Source of the DNA: DASYAN01 sp036501345 | Lineage (GTDB): Bacteria; Chloroflexota; Ktedonobacteria; Ktedonobacterales; Ktedonobacteraceae | Assembly: GCA_036501345.1 (NCBI GenBank) | Contig: DASYAN010000569.1 | Coordinates: forward strand, 1-5,753 | DNA length: 5,753 nucleotides | Direction of reading: 5' to 3' | Position numbers and translations under genes: made by a program | Shown here: positions 1-5,320 of the stretch, piece by piece | Numbering within the stretch: position 1 is the stretch's first letter | Layout of the letters: every line of letters begins with the position of its first letter | Notes under the pieces: model-generated | What the model was told of the DNA's origin: nothing | What the model saw: only the letters and a program-made list of their open reading frames with translations | Databases searched by the model: none

Positions 1-1517
1 GCTTTGGTCAGGATTGCAATGTCCCCTGCCAGTACACGATCTTGATTGAGCATGGGAACATGGGCACGCACGAGTTCATAGGCCTTCTGTACACCGATAC
101 CGGGTCGAAGTGGCTTGCGAAATTCCAGCATCTGGGCAGCACACAACAGCTCAATAGCAACGACCTGCTGTGCCAATGCAAGGATCTGCTGAGCTTTGTG
201 AGCACAAGTTGCTCCCATGCTTACAAAATCTTCCATTCCGGCTGACGTGGGGATAGAGTCAATACTGGCTGGATGGGCCAGGACTTTGCATTCGTTGACC
301 AGAGCAGCCGCAACATATTGCGTAATCATGAAGCCTGAATTAAGTCCAGGATCAGGGGTCAGGAATAGCGGTGCTTCTTGAGGGTCCCAGGCGTGTGGTC
401 CCATCAGGCTATAAATGCGCCGTTCCGAGAAGCTTGCCAGTTGAGTCAGGGCAATAGCTAGCACATCGAGTGCCAGAGCCAATGGTTGCCCATGAAAGTT
501 GCCTCCACTCAGCACATCTCCATCGATCGGGAAAACGAGTGGATTATCAGTTACAGCTCCTAGCTCACGCTCAAAGATCTCTCTACAATACTTTAAGGCA
601 TCGTAGACGGCCCCAAAGACTTGCGGTGCACAACGCATCGTATAGGGATCTTGCACTCGTGGACAGGACTGGTGACTACTGTTGATTTCGCTGCTACTCA
701 CAAGTTCACGCAGATGAGCGGCACTGATCTCCTGTCCAACTTGTCCACGACTGCGATGAATCCGTGGGTCCAGCGGTACATGGCTGCCCATCAGTCCCTC
801 AATACTCATGGCACAGGCCACTTCGGCACTGCTCAGTAGAATTTCAGCGTCTGTCACCACCAGGAGCGCGATAGCCTCCATGAGATGCGTCCCGTTAACC
901 AGAGCTAGTCCCTCTTTGGCCTGTAAGCGCAGTGGTGTCAACCCGACTAGACGCAATGCCTCATTCCCCGTATAACGCTGACCTTGGTAGATAGCTTCAC
1001 CCTCACCGATCAGTACAAGTCCCAGATGGGCTAGAGGCGCGAGATCACCACTGGCCCCAAGCGATCCACGCGAAGGAACGATCGGAGAAATATGCTGATT
1101 AAGCAATGCGATCAGGAGCTGAACAACTTCCACACGGACCCCCGAGTTACCACGTGCCAGACTGGCAGCAAGCAATACCATCATAGCACGCACTACCTCT
1201 TCGCTCAGTGGTTCGCCTACACCCGCTGCATGGCTACGTAGTAGGTTATGCTGTAGATCTACCAGATGATCCTGCGAGATATGCACAGTGCTCAGATGCC
1301 CAAATCCTGTCGTGACGCCATAGATTGTCCGTCCCTCTGCTGCAATTGTCTCTATCATTGCACGTGCGGCTTGAATCTGTTCGATTGCCTGTTCACCCAG
1401 CGAGACAGGAGTAGAGTGGCGGGCCACAGCGATAACTTCGGCTCGTGTGAGGGCCTGCCCATTGATAGTAATCTGATGAGCAGATTGTGGGATAAACGTA
1501 TTATTTTCCATCATCAT
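1..1517 (-). CDS. hutH: Histidine ammonia-lyase (histidase), C-terminus cut by window edge
   Basis: Catalyses the non-oxidative deamination of L-histidine to trans-urocanate and ammonia, the first step of histidine degradation; expected to be a soluble cytoplasmic homotetramer. The minus strand reads open for 505 codons from 1517 to the left edge with no stop; family members are about 505-520 residues, so only a short tail is missing. The MIO prosthetic group would form from Ala155-Ser156-Gly157 in the motif GSLGASGDLAPL. Other family landmarks are Tyr66 in YGVTTGFG, Ser95-His96 in NLLRSH (the pair typical of histidine rather than tyrosine/phenylalanine lyases), Asn208 in LVNGTH, Tyr292 in QDPYTMRC, and Glu429 in SAGMEDFVSMG. 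Phe431 sits where most histidases I know have His. The start has three consecutive ATG codons (1517, 1514, 1511), preceded by AAAGGA at 1527-1532 with 9-nt spacing. An in-frame ATG at 1535 could add six residues but has a poorer ribosome site. The gene has its own promoter (1577-1604), so it does not depend on hutI upstream. Confidence 0.96.
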   Translation of the reverse strand, partial: MMMENNTFIPQSAHQITINGQALTRAEVIAVARHSTPVSLGEQAIEQIQAARAMIETIAAEGRTIYGVTTGFGHLSTVHISQDHLVDLQHNLLRSHAAGVGEPLSEEVVRAMMVLLAASLARGNSGVRVEVVQLLIALLNQHISPIVPSRGSLGASGDLAPLAHLGLVLIGEGEAIYQGQRYTGNEALRLVGLTPLRLQAKEGLALVNGTHLMEAIALLVVTDAEILLSSAEVACAMSIEGLMGSHVPLDPRIHRSRGQVGQEISAAHLRELVSSSEINSSHQSCPRVQDPYTMRCAPQVFGAVYDALKYCREIFERELGAVTDNPLVFPIDGDVLSGGNFHGQPLALALDVLAIALTQLASFSERRIYSLMGPHAWDPQEAPLFLTPDPGLNSGFMITQYVAAALVNECKVLAHPASIDSIPTSAGMEDFVSMGATCAHKAQQILALAQQVVAIELLCAAQMLEFRKPLRPGIGVQKAYELVRAHVPMLNQDRVLAGDIAILTK

Positions 1518-1526
1518 AGAAGTGCA

Positions 1527-1532
1527 TCCTTT
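1527..1532 (-). promoter_or_regulatory. Ribosome-binding site deciding the hutH start
   Basis: AAAGGA on the minus strand lies 9 nt before the first of three successive ATG codons at 1517. This favours 1517 over the in-frame ATG at 1535, which overlaps the start of the same Shine-Dalgarno sequence. Confidence 0.6.
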
Positions 1533-1576
1533 CATGGCTTCATTGCCTCATTTTATGCTGATCTAGACTTTTTCAA

Positions 1577-1604
1577 ATGATAACACTATAGGCAAAGGTG
1601 TCAA
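1577..1604 (-). promoter_or_regulatory. Predicted SigA-type promoter of hutH
   Basis: On the minus strand, TTGACA (1599-1604, perfect -35) is followed after 16 bp by TATCAT (1577-1582, 5/6 of the -10), with an extended -10 TG directly before it. Transcription would begin near 1570 and leave a leader of roughly 50 nt before hutH. No convincing operator was recognised, so how histidine controls it cannot be read from the sequence. Confidence 0.6.
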
Positions 1605-1647
1605 GGTAGCCAGCTGCTAGCTTTTTTTGCATCATTTTCCGCTCAAA

Positions 1648-1687
1648 AGTACAAAGATATTAGGTTTTGCATGAACTCATTTGTACT
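1648..1687. repeat. 8-bp inverted repeat, possible operator upstream of the first Rpn-like gene
   Basis: AGTACAAA (1648-1655) is exactly complementary to TTTGTACT (1680-1687). The arm centres are 32 bp apart, close to three helical turns, and the right arm touches the first base of the -35 box at 1687. This is compatible with a dimeric regulator, but repeats of this size arise by chance reasonably often in a region of this length. Confidence 0.35.
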
Positions 1688-1715
1688 CGACAAATGCCTC
1701 AAACTATGTTATACT
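1687..1715 (+). promoter_or_regulatory. Predicted SigA-type promoter of the first Rpn-like gene
   Basis: TCGACA (1687-1692, 5/6 of TTGACA), a 17-bp spacer and TATACT (1710-1715, 5/6 of TATAAT). Transcription would start near 1722, giving an untranslated leader of about 110 nt before the start codon at 1833. Confidence 0.55.
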
Positions 1716-1832
1716 TGATCTATCTAAGAAATATAGTGAAAGAAGAAATAGGAGTGAAATTGGTTTTCACGCTCTTCTATCTAGAAATTAAGTATATGTG
1801 GAAAGAGGATTTCAAGGAGGAAAACAATCGGA

Positions 1833-2750
1833 ATGGGAGAATGGGATGGGAAGATGAAACATCTTGTGGGTGTTGCGCGAGAGGATTTTGTGAGTTGGCT
1901 TGTGGAAGGGGCACACTTTGAGGGGGAACTGTCCGCGAATTTTGCCACTCGTGATCGGGATGGCGATAACCTATGGCAGGTCAGCATAGAGCAGGAGCCA
2001 AGTCTGCTGCATCTGGAATTTCAGCTCAAACCGGATGAGAACATGGGTCGGCGTATGTGGGAGTATAACGTCGATGCAGCCATCAAATACGAGCAACCAG
2101 TCGAATCCGTGGTGGTCTATCTCAAAAAGCCCGGTCATCCGAAGGCTGCATCGCCCTATCAGTTAAAGTTACCCAACGGGAAAGTCATTCATACCTTCTC
2201 GTTTACCGTGATTGAAATGTGCAAGGTCAAGACCAGGACCCTCTTGCAGCGAGGGCTCAAGGGCATCCTGCCACTCGTGTCGTTGACGCAAGATGGTCAA
2301 GACCACGGTGCCATTGATTATGTGATTAAGGAACTCCGGCAGCCTGGAGTCGAGAAGCGAGAAGAATTGCTCTCGTTAACCTATGGGTTGGCTGCACTCG
2401 TGTTTGAAAAGGAAAGTGAGCGTGATTGGCTTCAAAGGAGGTTTGCAATGCTCGAAGATATTATTGAGGAAAGCTGGGCTTTCCAAGAAATGAAGCAAAA
2501 AGCAGAAAAAAAAGCAGAAGAAAAAGTGTACAAAAAAGGGCTGGAAAAAGGGCTGGAAAAAGGGCTGCAAGCGCAGAGGCAAAGCCTGATCCTGCTCATT
2601 CAGAGGTACTATCCTGCTCTCTTACAACTCGCTCAAGATGTCTGTCATGCCATGCGGACGCTTGAAGAGTTGCAAGATCTTTTTCAAAAGATTCTGCAAG
2701 CAGAAAGTGAGCAGGAGATTCGTCAACTCCTTCTCGGTGCGCAAAAGTAG
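1833..2750 (+). CDS. Rpn-like PD-(D/E)XK nuclease-fold protein (first paralogue)
   Basis: A 305-residue protein of the Rpn / PD-(D/E)XK putative-transposase type, a family linked to RecA-independent recombination and DNA cleavage; the function here is inferred from fold only. The likely catalytic core is Asp45 followed 17 residues later by Glu62 and Gln64 in LLHLEFQ (58-64), matching the D...E-x-Q/K pattern. Next come the conserved block MWEYNV (75-80) and a strand ESVVVYL (91-97). A helical middle region ends around FEKESERDWLQRRFAML (191-207). A lysine/glutamate-rich helix (about 219-248) includes a KGLE repeat, and a leucine-rich C-terminal segment (250-305) resembles the tail seen in DUF4351-type relatives. 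AAGGAGG (1814-1820) lies 12 nt before the ATG, a slightly long spacing. The gene is divergent from hutH and convergent with hutI. It is homologous to the gene at 4378-5307: both begin MGxW...M..LV, and both cores align without gaps from the Asp to the Glu. Confidence 0.82.
   Translation: MGEWDGKMKHLVGVAREDFVSWLVEGAHFEGELSANFATRDRDGDNLWQVSIEQEPSLLHLEFQLKPDENMGRRMWEYNVDAAIKYEQPVESVVVYLKKPGHPKAASPYQLKLPNGKVIHTFSFTVIEMCKVKTRTLLQRGLKGILPLVSLTQDGQDHGAIDYVIKELRQPGVEKREELLSLTYGLAALVFEKESERDWLQRRFAMLEDIIEESWAFQEMKQKAEKKAEEKVYKKGLEKGLEKGLQAQRQSLILLIQRYYPALLQLAQDVCHAMRTLEELQDLFQKILQAESEQEIRQLLLGAQK
2533..2567 (+). repeat. 12-bp tandem repeat inside the first Rpn-like gene
   Basis: The unit AAAAAGGGCTGG starts at 2533, 2545 and 2557, and the third copy is one base short. 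It encodes successive KGLE units in the charged helix that joins the nuclease core to the C-terminal segment. A 12-bp unit keeps frame when copies are gained or lost, so linker length could vary between strains. Relatives commonly carry short glycine/charged repeats at this position. Confidence 0.85.
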
Positions 2751-2808
2751 CATACGTCATCCATCTGGTAGAAGGGGGGATGAAATCGTTAGAGATGGCG
2801 TAGACCGG

Positions 2809-2820
2809 ACATATATATGT
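2809..2820. repeat. 12-bp AT-rich palindrome next to the 44-bp palindrome
   Basis: ACATATATATGT is its own reverse complement and ends exactly where the larger palindrome begins. It could be an easily melted spacer or the A/U-rich flank of a terminator read on the minus strand. A simple alternating AT run is the trivial explanation. Confidence 0.6.
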
Positions 2821-2864
2821 TTGCTGACCCTCAACGTTTCACGTGAAACGTTGAGGGTCAGCAA
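2821..2864. repeat. Perfect 44-bp palindrome with a parS-like core
   Basis: Bases 2821-2842 are the exact reverse complement of 2843-2864, without a single mismatch or spacer. The centre (2836-2849) reads GTTTCACGTGAAAC, identical to the inner 14 bp of the widespread chromosomal parS consensus TGTTTCACGTGAAACA as I know it; the two outer bases are C and G instead of T and A. As RNA it would form a 20-bp stem with a 4-nt loop (2841-2844) in either direction. It starts 3 bp beyond the hutI stop codon and lies between two convergent genes, so a bidirectional terminator is the main alternative. However, neither side has a T-run: the flanks are CGACTAG on the right and ACATATATATGT on the left. 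Confidence 0.95.
2836..2849. promoter_or_regulatory. Candidate ParB-binding (parS) site
   Basis: GTTTCACGTGAAAC matches the invariant inner part of parS, the site at which ParB loads to segregate the chromosome or a replicon. The match is seen directly; the function is inference. No parA or parB gene is in the window and proximity to an origin is unknown. It is embedded in a longer perfect palindrome, which ordinary parS sites do not need, so a terminator or dispersed repeat that happens to contain this core remains possible. Confidence 0.45.
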
Positions 2865-2867
2865 CGA

Positions 2868-4163
2868 CTAGCGCTGCACCAAGGCTGTGCGAACCTGATT
2901 TACTCCGAAGTGATAGCCAATCTCATGATAATCGGAAAGTGACCAGAAGGCAAGTTCACAACGTTTACCTACCTCAAGGCTACCAATCTGGTCCTGTAGG
3001 CCTAGTGCGCGTGCACCATTAATCGTCGCTGCAGTTAAAGCCTCCTCCAGTGACATTCCCATTGCTGACATCGCCAGTCCCACGATCATCTGCATATTTT
3101 CACAATAGCAGGTTCCTGGATTGAAATCTGTCGCCAGTGCCACATGCAGTCCACGATCGATCAAGCGTCGTGCCGATGGATAAGGCAAGCGCAACATATA
3201 AGAAGTGCCAGGCAACAATGTCGCAACCACACCCGCCTCACGCAATGCATCTAGATCGGCATCACTGGTATAATCAAGATGGTCGGCTGAGGTCGCACCT
3301 AGTTCAGCCGCAAGCCGAGCACCACCGGATGGACTAAATTGGTCGGCATGTATTTTGAGCTGATAGCCAAGTTGCTTAGCTTGTGTCAGGATGCGACAGC
3401 ATTCCTCTAGTGTAAAGGCCTCACGATCACAGTAGACATCACAGAAACGAGCTAGACCAACAAATGAGGGCAACAGTTCTTCTGTCAACAAATCTATATA
3501 TGCCTCGCGCCGACCCTGATATTCCTGCGGTAAGACATGTGCACCCAAGAAACTCGGAATGATGCGCATCTCTGTCTGCGGAGTAAGCGCCATCTTCTCC
3601 TGAGCCATTAGCATATTAATAATACGTAGGCAAGCTTCCTCCGTTACCCTGTCCAGACCATAGCCTGTCTTGATTTCAACTGTTGTGGTGCCATGAAGAC
3701 GCATAGTCTCCAATCTAGTCTGAGCTAATCCCAATAGGGCTTCAGTACTTGCGCTACGTGTTGCCTGCACAGTGGTGAGAATACCACGCCCCTGTACGAG
3801 TAATTCGGCATAACTTACACCAGAACGTAACAGGTGAAATTCCTCTGCACGATCACCAGCAAAAACCAGATGGGTATGCGAATCAACAAATCCCGGCGTA
3901 ACAACGGCACCTTCGGCATCGACAATAGAAATATCTTGCGTATTCGTCATCTCGTCTGTCTGAAATAATGGCTCCGTTGTATTATCTGACCCTATCCAAA
4001 CGATAGTACCATCGTGAATAGCCATGGCCGCATGCTCAATCACTTGCAATGGACCAGTAGCTCCCAGCACGGGTTGTTGTGCGACGGTCACTAGCTGCCC
4101 AATATTGCGAATGACCATGCTAGCCTGAACCCTCGACGAAGGCTGTGATGGATCGAGACTCAT
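2868..4163 (-). CDS. hutI: Imidazolonepropionase (imidazolone-5-propionate hydrolase)
   Basis: Hydrolyses 4-imidazolone-5-propionate to N-formimino-L-glutamate, the third step of histidine degradation; a cytoplasmic metal-dependent amidohydrolase with a TIM-barrel fold. The 431 residues slightly exceed the usual 405-420 because of a longer N-terminus. Metal ligands are expected at His96 and His98 (VDSHTHLVFAGDRAEEF), His272 (KIHADQF) and Asp346 (ATDFNPG), spaced as in characterised HutI. Further hallmarks are EIKTGYGLD (163-171), FLGAH (205-209), SADHLDY (292-298) and the C-terminal GSLEVGK (394-400) typical of the composite sandwich domain. AAGGAG (4173-4178) sits 9 nt before the ATG and fixes the start; the next in-frame ATG (4118) has a weaker site. 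The gene is divergent from the second Rpn-like gene and convergent with the first. hutH lies 1.35 kb downstream on the same strand. hutU is not in the window. Confidence 0.97.
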   Translation of the reverse strand: MSLDPSQPSSRVQASMVIRNIGQLVTVAQQPVLGATGPLQVIEHAAMAIHDGTIVWIGSDNTTEPLFQTDEMTNTQDISIVDAEGAVVTPGFVDSHTHLVFAGDRAEEFHLLRSGVSYAELLVQGRGILTTVQATRSASTEALLGLAQTRLETMRLHGTTTVEIKTGYGLDRVTEEACLRIINMLMAQEKMALTPQTEMRIIPSFLGAHVLPQEYQGRREAYIDLLTEELLPSFVGLARFCDVYCDREAFTLEECCRILTQAKQLGYQLKIHADQFSPSGGARLAAELGATSADHLDYTSDADLDALREAGVVATLLPGTSYMLRLPYPSARRLIDRGLHVALATDFNPGTCYCENMQMIVGLAMSAMGMSLEEALTAATINGARALGLQDQIGSLEVGKRCELAFWSLSDYHEIGYHFGVNQVRTALVQR

Positions 4164-4196
4164 GGGTAGTATCTCCTTATATCAAATCTTTTAGAC

Positions 4197-4225
4197 GTTA
4201 TAGCACACGCTGGTAGAGACGTCTA
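4197..4225 (-). promoter_or_regulatory. Possible promoter of hutI
   Basis: On the minus strand, TAGACG (4220-4225, 4/6 of the -35), a 17-bp spacer and TATAAC (4197-4202, 5/6 of the -10) preceded by an extended -10 TGC. Transcription would begin near 4190, about 25 nt before the start codon. The -35 overlaps a small hairpin-like repeat (GTAGA...TCTAC, 4213-4226) that could bind a regulator. Confidence 0.4.
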
Positions 4226-4244
4226 CTTGTAGCGTAAACTTCGG

Positions 4245-4272
4245 TTTAAGTAATTTGACAGTAATACTTAAA
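4245..4272. promoter_or_regulatory. Operator-like dyad over the -35 of the second Rpn-like promoter
   Basis: TTTAAGTA (4245-4252) is exactly complementary to TACTTAAA (4265-4272). The arm centres are 20 bp apart, about two helical turns, and the arms straddle the -35 hexamer at 4255-4260. A dimeric repressor bound here would block RNA polymerase. No regulator gene in the window can be assigned to it. Confidence 0.5.
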
Positions 4273-4283
4273 ACTGGTATAAT
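4255..4283 (+). promoter_or_regulatory. Fully consensus extended -10 promoter of the second Rpn-like gene
   Basis: TTGACA (4255-4260), exactly 17 bp, then TATAAT (4278-4283), with TGG immediately before the -10 (4275-4277). Every position of both hexamers matches the SigA/sigma-70 consensus and the extended -10 TGn is present. Transcription should start near 4290. A promoter this strong on a nuclease-fold gene suggests it is normally held down, consistent with the dyad at 4245-4272. Confidence 0.85.
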
Positions 4284-4305
4284 GTTCACGATAGAACACT
4301 AGTTT

Positions 4306-4342
4306 CATGTGGGAGTGTGTGGAGAGGGGACATGCCACATGT
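4306..4342 (+). promoter_or_regulatory. Alternative hairpins in the leader of the second Rpn-like gene
   Basis: CATGTGG (4306-4312) can pair with CCACATG (4335-4341) around a 22-nt purine-rich loop. Alternatively, ACATG (4330-4334) can pair with CATGT (4338-4342) around a 3-nt loop. The two use the same bases, so only one can form at a time, which is an attenuator-like layout. Both stems are short and the effect on expression is speculative. Confidence 0.3.
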
Positions 4343-4385
4343 GAACGGTGGAGAGAAAAAGATAGGAGTGTCATGGCATGGGTAA
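4332..4385 (+). CDS. Possible 17-residue leader peptide overlapping the second Rpn-like start
   Basis: ATG at 4332 opens a 17-codon frame, MPHVNGGEKKIGVSWHG, ending in TAA at 4383-4385. It overlaps the first 8 bases of the downstream gene (start 4378). GGAG at 4321-4324 lies 7 nt upstream. A terminating ribosome would be delivered onto the downstream start, allowing translational coupling, and the start codon is buried in one of the leader hairpins. There is no homology evidence, and such a short frame can easily occur by chance. Confidence 0.2.
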   Translation: MPHVNGGEKKIGVSWHG

Positions 4386-5307
4386 ATGGGAGGAGAGCAT
4401 GCGCAAGTTAGTGCATGCGAACCCACAGGCGTTTATTGACCTGATGTTACAAGGGTCACAACAGCAAGTTCGATTCACTGGAAATCAGCAACCCGAAAAG
4501 TTGAAAAATTGGAAATTAGAAGTCGACAAACTACTGGGTATTGAGGTAGATGAGCAAGAATCCCTGATACACTTTGAGATCGAAACCTACTACGATTCTG
4601 AGATGCCAGAGCGTCTTTTACGCTATAATGTTCTGGCAAGAAGTGAGTTGAAGCGTCCAGTTTTTTCGTGTGTTGTTCATTTGCTGGGAGATCAGAAAAT
4701 GAAACCGCCGCCACTGCATTGGACCGAACCAATTGAAGGCGATGTGTTAAAATTTCATTACCGAGTGATCGAGGTCTCAGATTTCTCGGCGGAAGACATA
4801 CTTCGCCAAGGCGAAGTATCCCTATTAGCACTGCTTCCATTGACCAAAGGGGGAGCAACACGTGAAAATGTAGAATTAATGTTAGGTGAGTTGAATACCA
4901 GAGAAAATGAGGATTTGGCACTGGCTGGTTTTACGCTAGCACTTGCAATGTTCGACAGATCTGAATTGGGATCCAAATTTGCAGATCGTAAATGGTTAAT
5001 AGAAAGGTACAAGAATATGCACAGTATGTTACATGATCTACTACATGTTGATCCAATGTATCAGGCAATTGTACAAGAGGGTCGACAAGAGGAGCGGCAC
5101 GAAAGGATTCTGGACTTGCAGCAAACGGCTCTCGCTCTCATACAAGCAAACTTTCATCAGCTTGAAGAAGGTGCCAAACTTAGAATTTCTGCTCTTGGCG
5201 ACCTACAACGTTTACAGCAGTTGGTTAGGATGCTCATCTCTGCCCGTAGTGAAGAGGATGTTCACCAAGCATTTTCGGCTTGCAACCCTGATGAGCCTGT
5301 CCACTAG
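4378..5307 (+). CDS. Rpn-like PD-(D/E)XK nuclease-fold protein (second paralogue)
   Basis: A 309-residue relative of the protein at 1833-2750, same family and same domain order; the biochemical role is inferred. The putative core is Asp50, then Glu67 seventeen residues later in LIHFEIE (63-69), with Glu69 where the first paralogue has Gln. LLRYNV (80-85) and FSCVVHLL (96-103) correspond to MWEYNV and ESVVVYL in the first copy. A helical middle region ends near DRKWLIERYKNMHSMLHD (203-220), a short charged linker EGRQEERHER (234-243) replaces the long KGLE repeat, and a C-terminal helical segment (245-300) follows. AGGAG (4364-4368) with 9-nt spacing supports the ATG at 4378; the ATG at 4373 is in another frame. 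Its promoter is a perfect consensus (4255-4283). The acyltransferase gene begins 13 bp after its stop, so the two may be co-transcribed. The two copies are clearly diverged, so this is not a recent duplication. Confidence 0.82.
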   Translation: MGKWEESMRKLVHANPQAFIDLMLQGSQQQVRFTGNQQPEKLKNWKLEVDKLLGIEVDEQESLIHFEIETYYDSEMPERLLRYNVLARSELKRPVFSCVVHLLGDQKMKPPPLHWTEPIEGDVLKFHYRVIEVSDFSAEDILRQGEVSLLALLPLTKGGATRENVELMLGELNTRENEDLALAGFTLALAMFDRSELGSKFADRKWLIERYKNMHSMLHDLLHVDPMYQAIVQEGRQEERHERILDLQQTALALIQANFHQLEEGAKLRISALGDLQRLQQLVRMLISARSEEDVHQAFSACNPDEPVH

Positions 5308-5320
5308 ATGATTTCAACAA

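Larger units (their letters stand above)
1518..1832. other. Divergent intergenic region between hutH and the first Rpn-like gene
   Basis: This 315-bp AT-rich stretch holds two back-to-back promoters: hutH leftward (1577-1604) and the Rpn-like gene rightward (1687-1715). It also holds an 8-bp inverted repeat (1648-1655 and 1680-1687), a run of seven T (1622-1628), and a small hairpin in the rightward leader (GTGAAA at 1754-1759, TTTCAC at 1765-1770, 5-nt loop). No convincing coding sequence or RNA gene is seen. An open frame crossing the right part (1667-1921) has no good start site and overlaps the downstream gene. Confidence 0.7.
2751..2867. other. Convergent intergenic region between the first Rpn-like gene and hutI
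   Basis: Both flanking genes end here. The left 58 bp have no strong hairpin or T-run. The right part is filled by a 12-bp palindrome (2809-2820) directly abutting a 44-bp perfect palindrome (2821-2864). No coding potential was recognised. Confidence 0.8.
4164..4377. other. Divergent intergenic region between hutI and the second Rpn-like gene
   Basis: It holds the hutI ribosome site (4173-4178), a likely hutI promoter (4197-4225), the strong rightward promoter (4255-4283) with its dyad, and a rightward leader of about 88 nt. That leader contains two mutually exclusive hairpins and a possible 17-residue leader peptide (4332-4385). Confidence 0.75.

Noticed and set aside
1612..1628. Terminator-like AGCT-GCT-AGCT followed by seven T
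   Set aside because: The stem has only four pairs with a three-base loop, and no rightward gene ends here. It lies upstream of both divergent promoters, so a terminator has no obvious job.
1667..1921. 84-codon plus-strand frame ahead of and into the first Rpn-like gene
   Set aside because: It starts upstream of the predicted promoter, has no good ribosome site, overlaps the true gene by about 90 bp in another frame, and its product resembles nothing I recognise.
1833..2750. The first Rpn-like gene as a complete mobile element with terminal inverted repeats
   Set aside because: No matching terminal repeats or target-site duplications could be found on its two sides. The large palindrome occurs on one side only.
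2809..2820. ACATATATATGT as a HutC-type operator for the hut genes
   Set aside because: The HutC site I know from Pseudomonas is TGTATATACA, which differs here. This element also lies downstream of hutI, far from either hut promoter.
4307..4411. 34-codon frame from ATG 4307 overlapping the second Rpn-like start
   Set aside because: It has no Shine-Dalgarno sequence, runs into the main gene in another frame, and has a composition (many Trp, Cys, Arg) unlike a real protein.
4858..4867. CACGTGAAA, a partial match to the parS-like core, inside the second Rpn-like gene
   Set aside because: Only one half matches beyond the CACGTG centre, the flanks are not palindromic, and it lies in coding sequence; a chance match.
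4475..4921. 148-codon minus-strand frame opposite the second Rpn-like gene
   Set aside because: It lies wholly inside a gene with strong family features, and its translation is low-complexity and unlike any known protein; it is a shadow frame.
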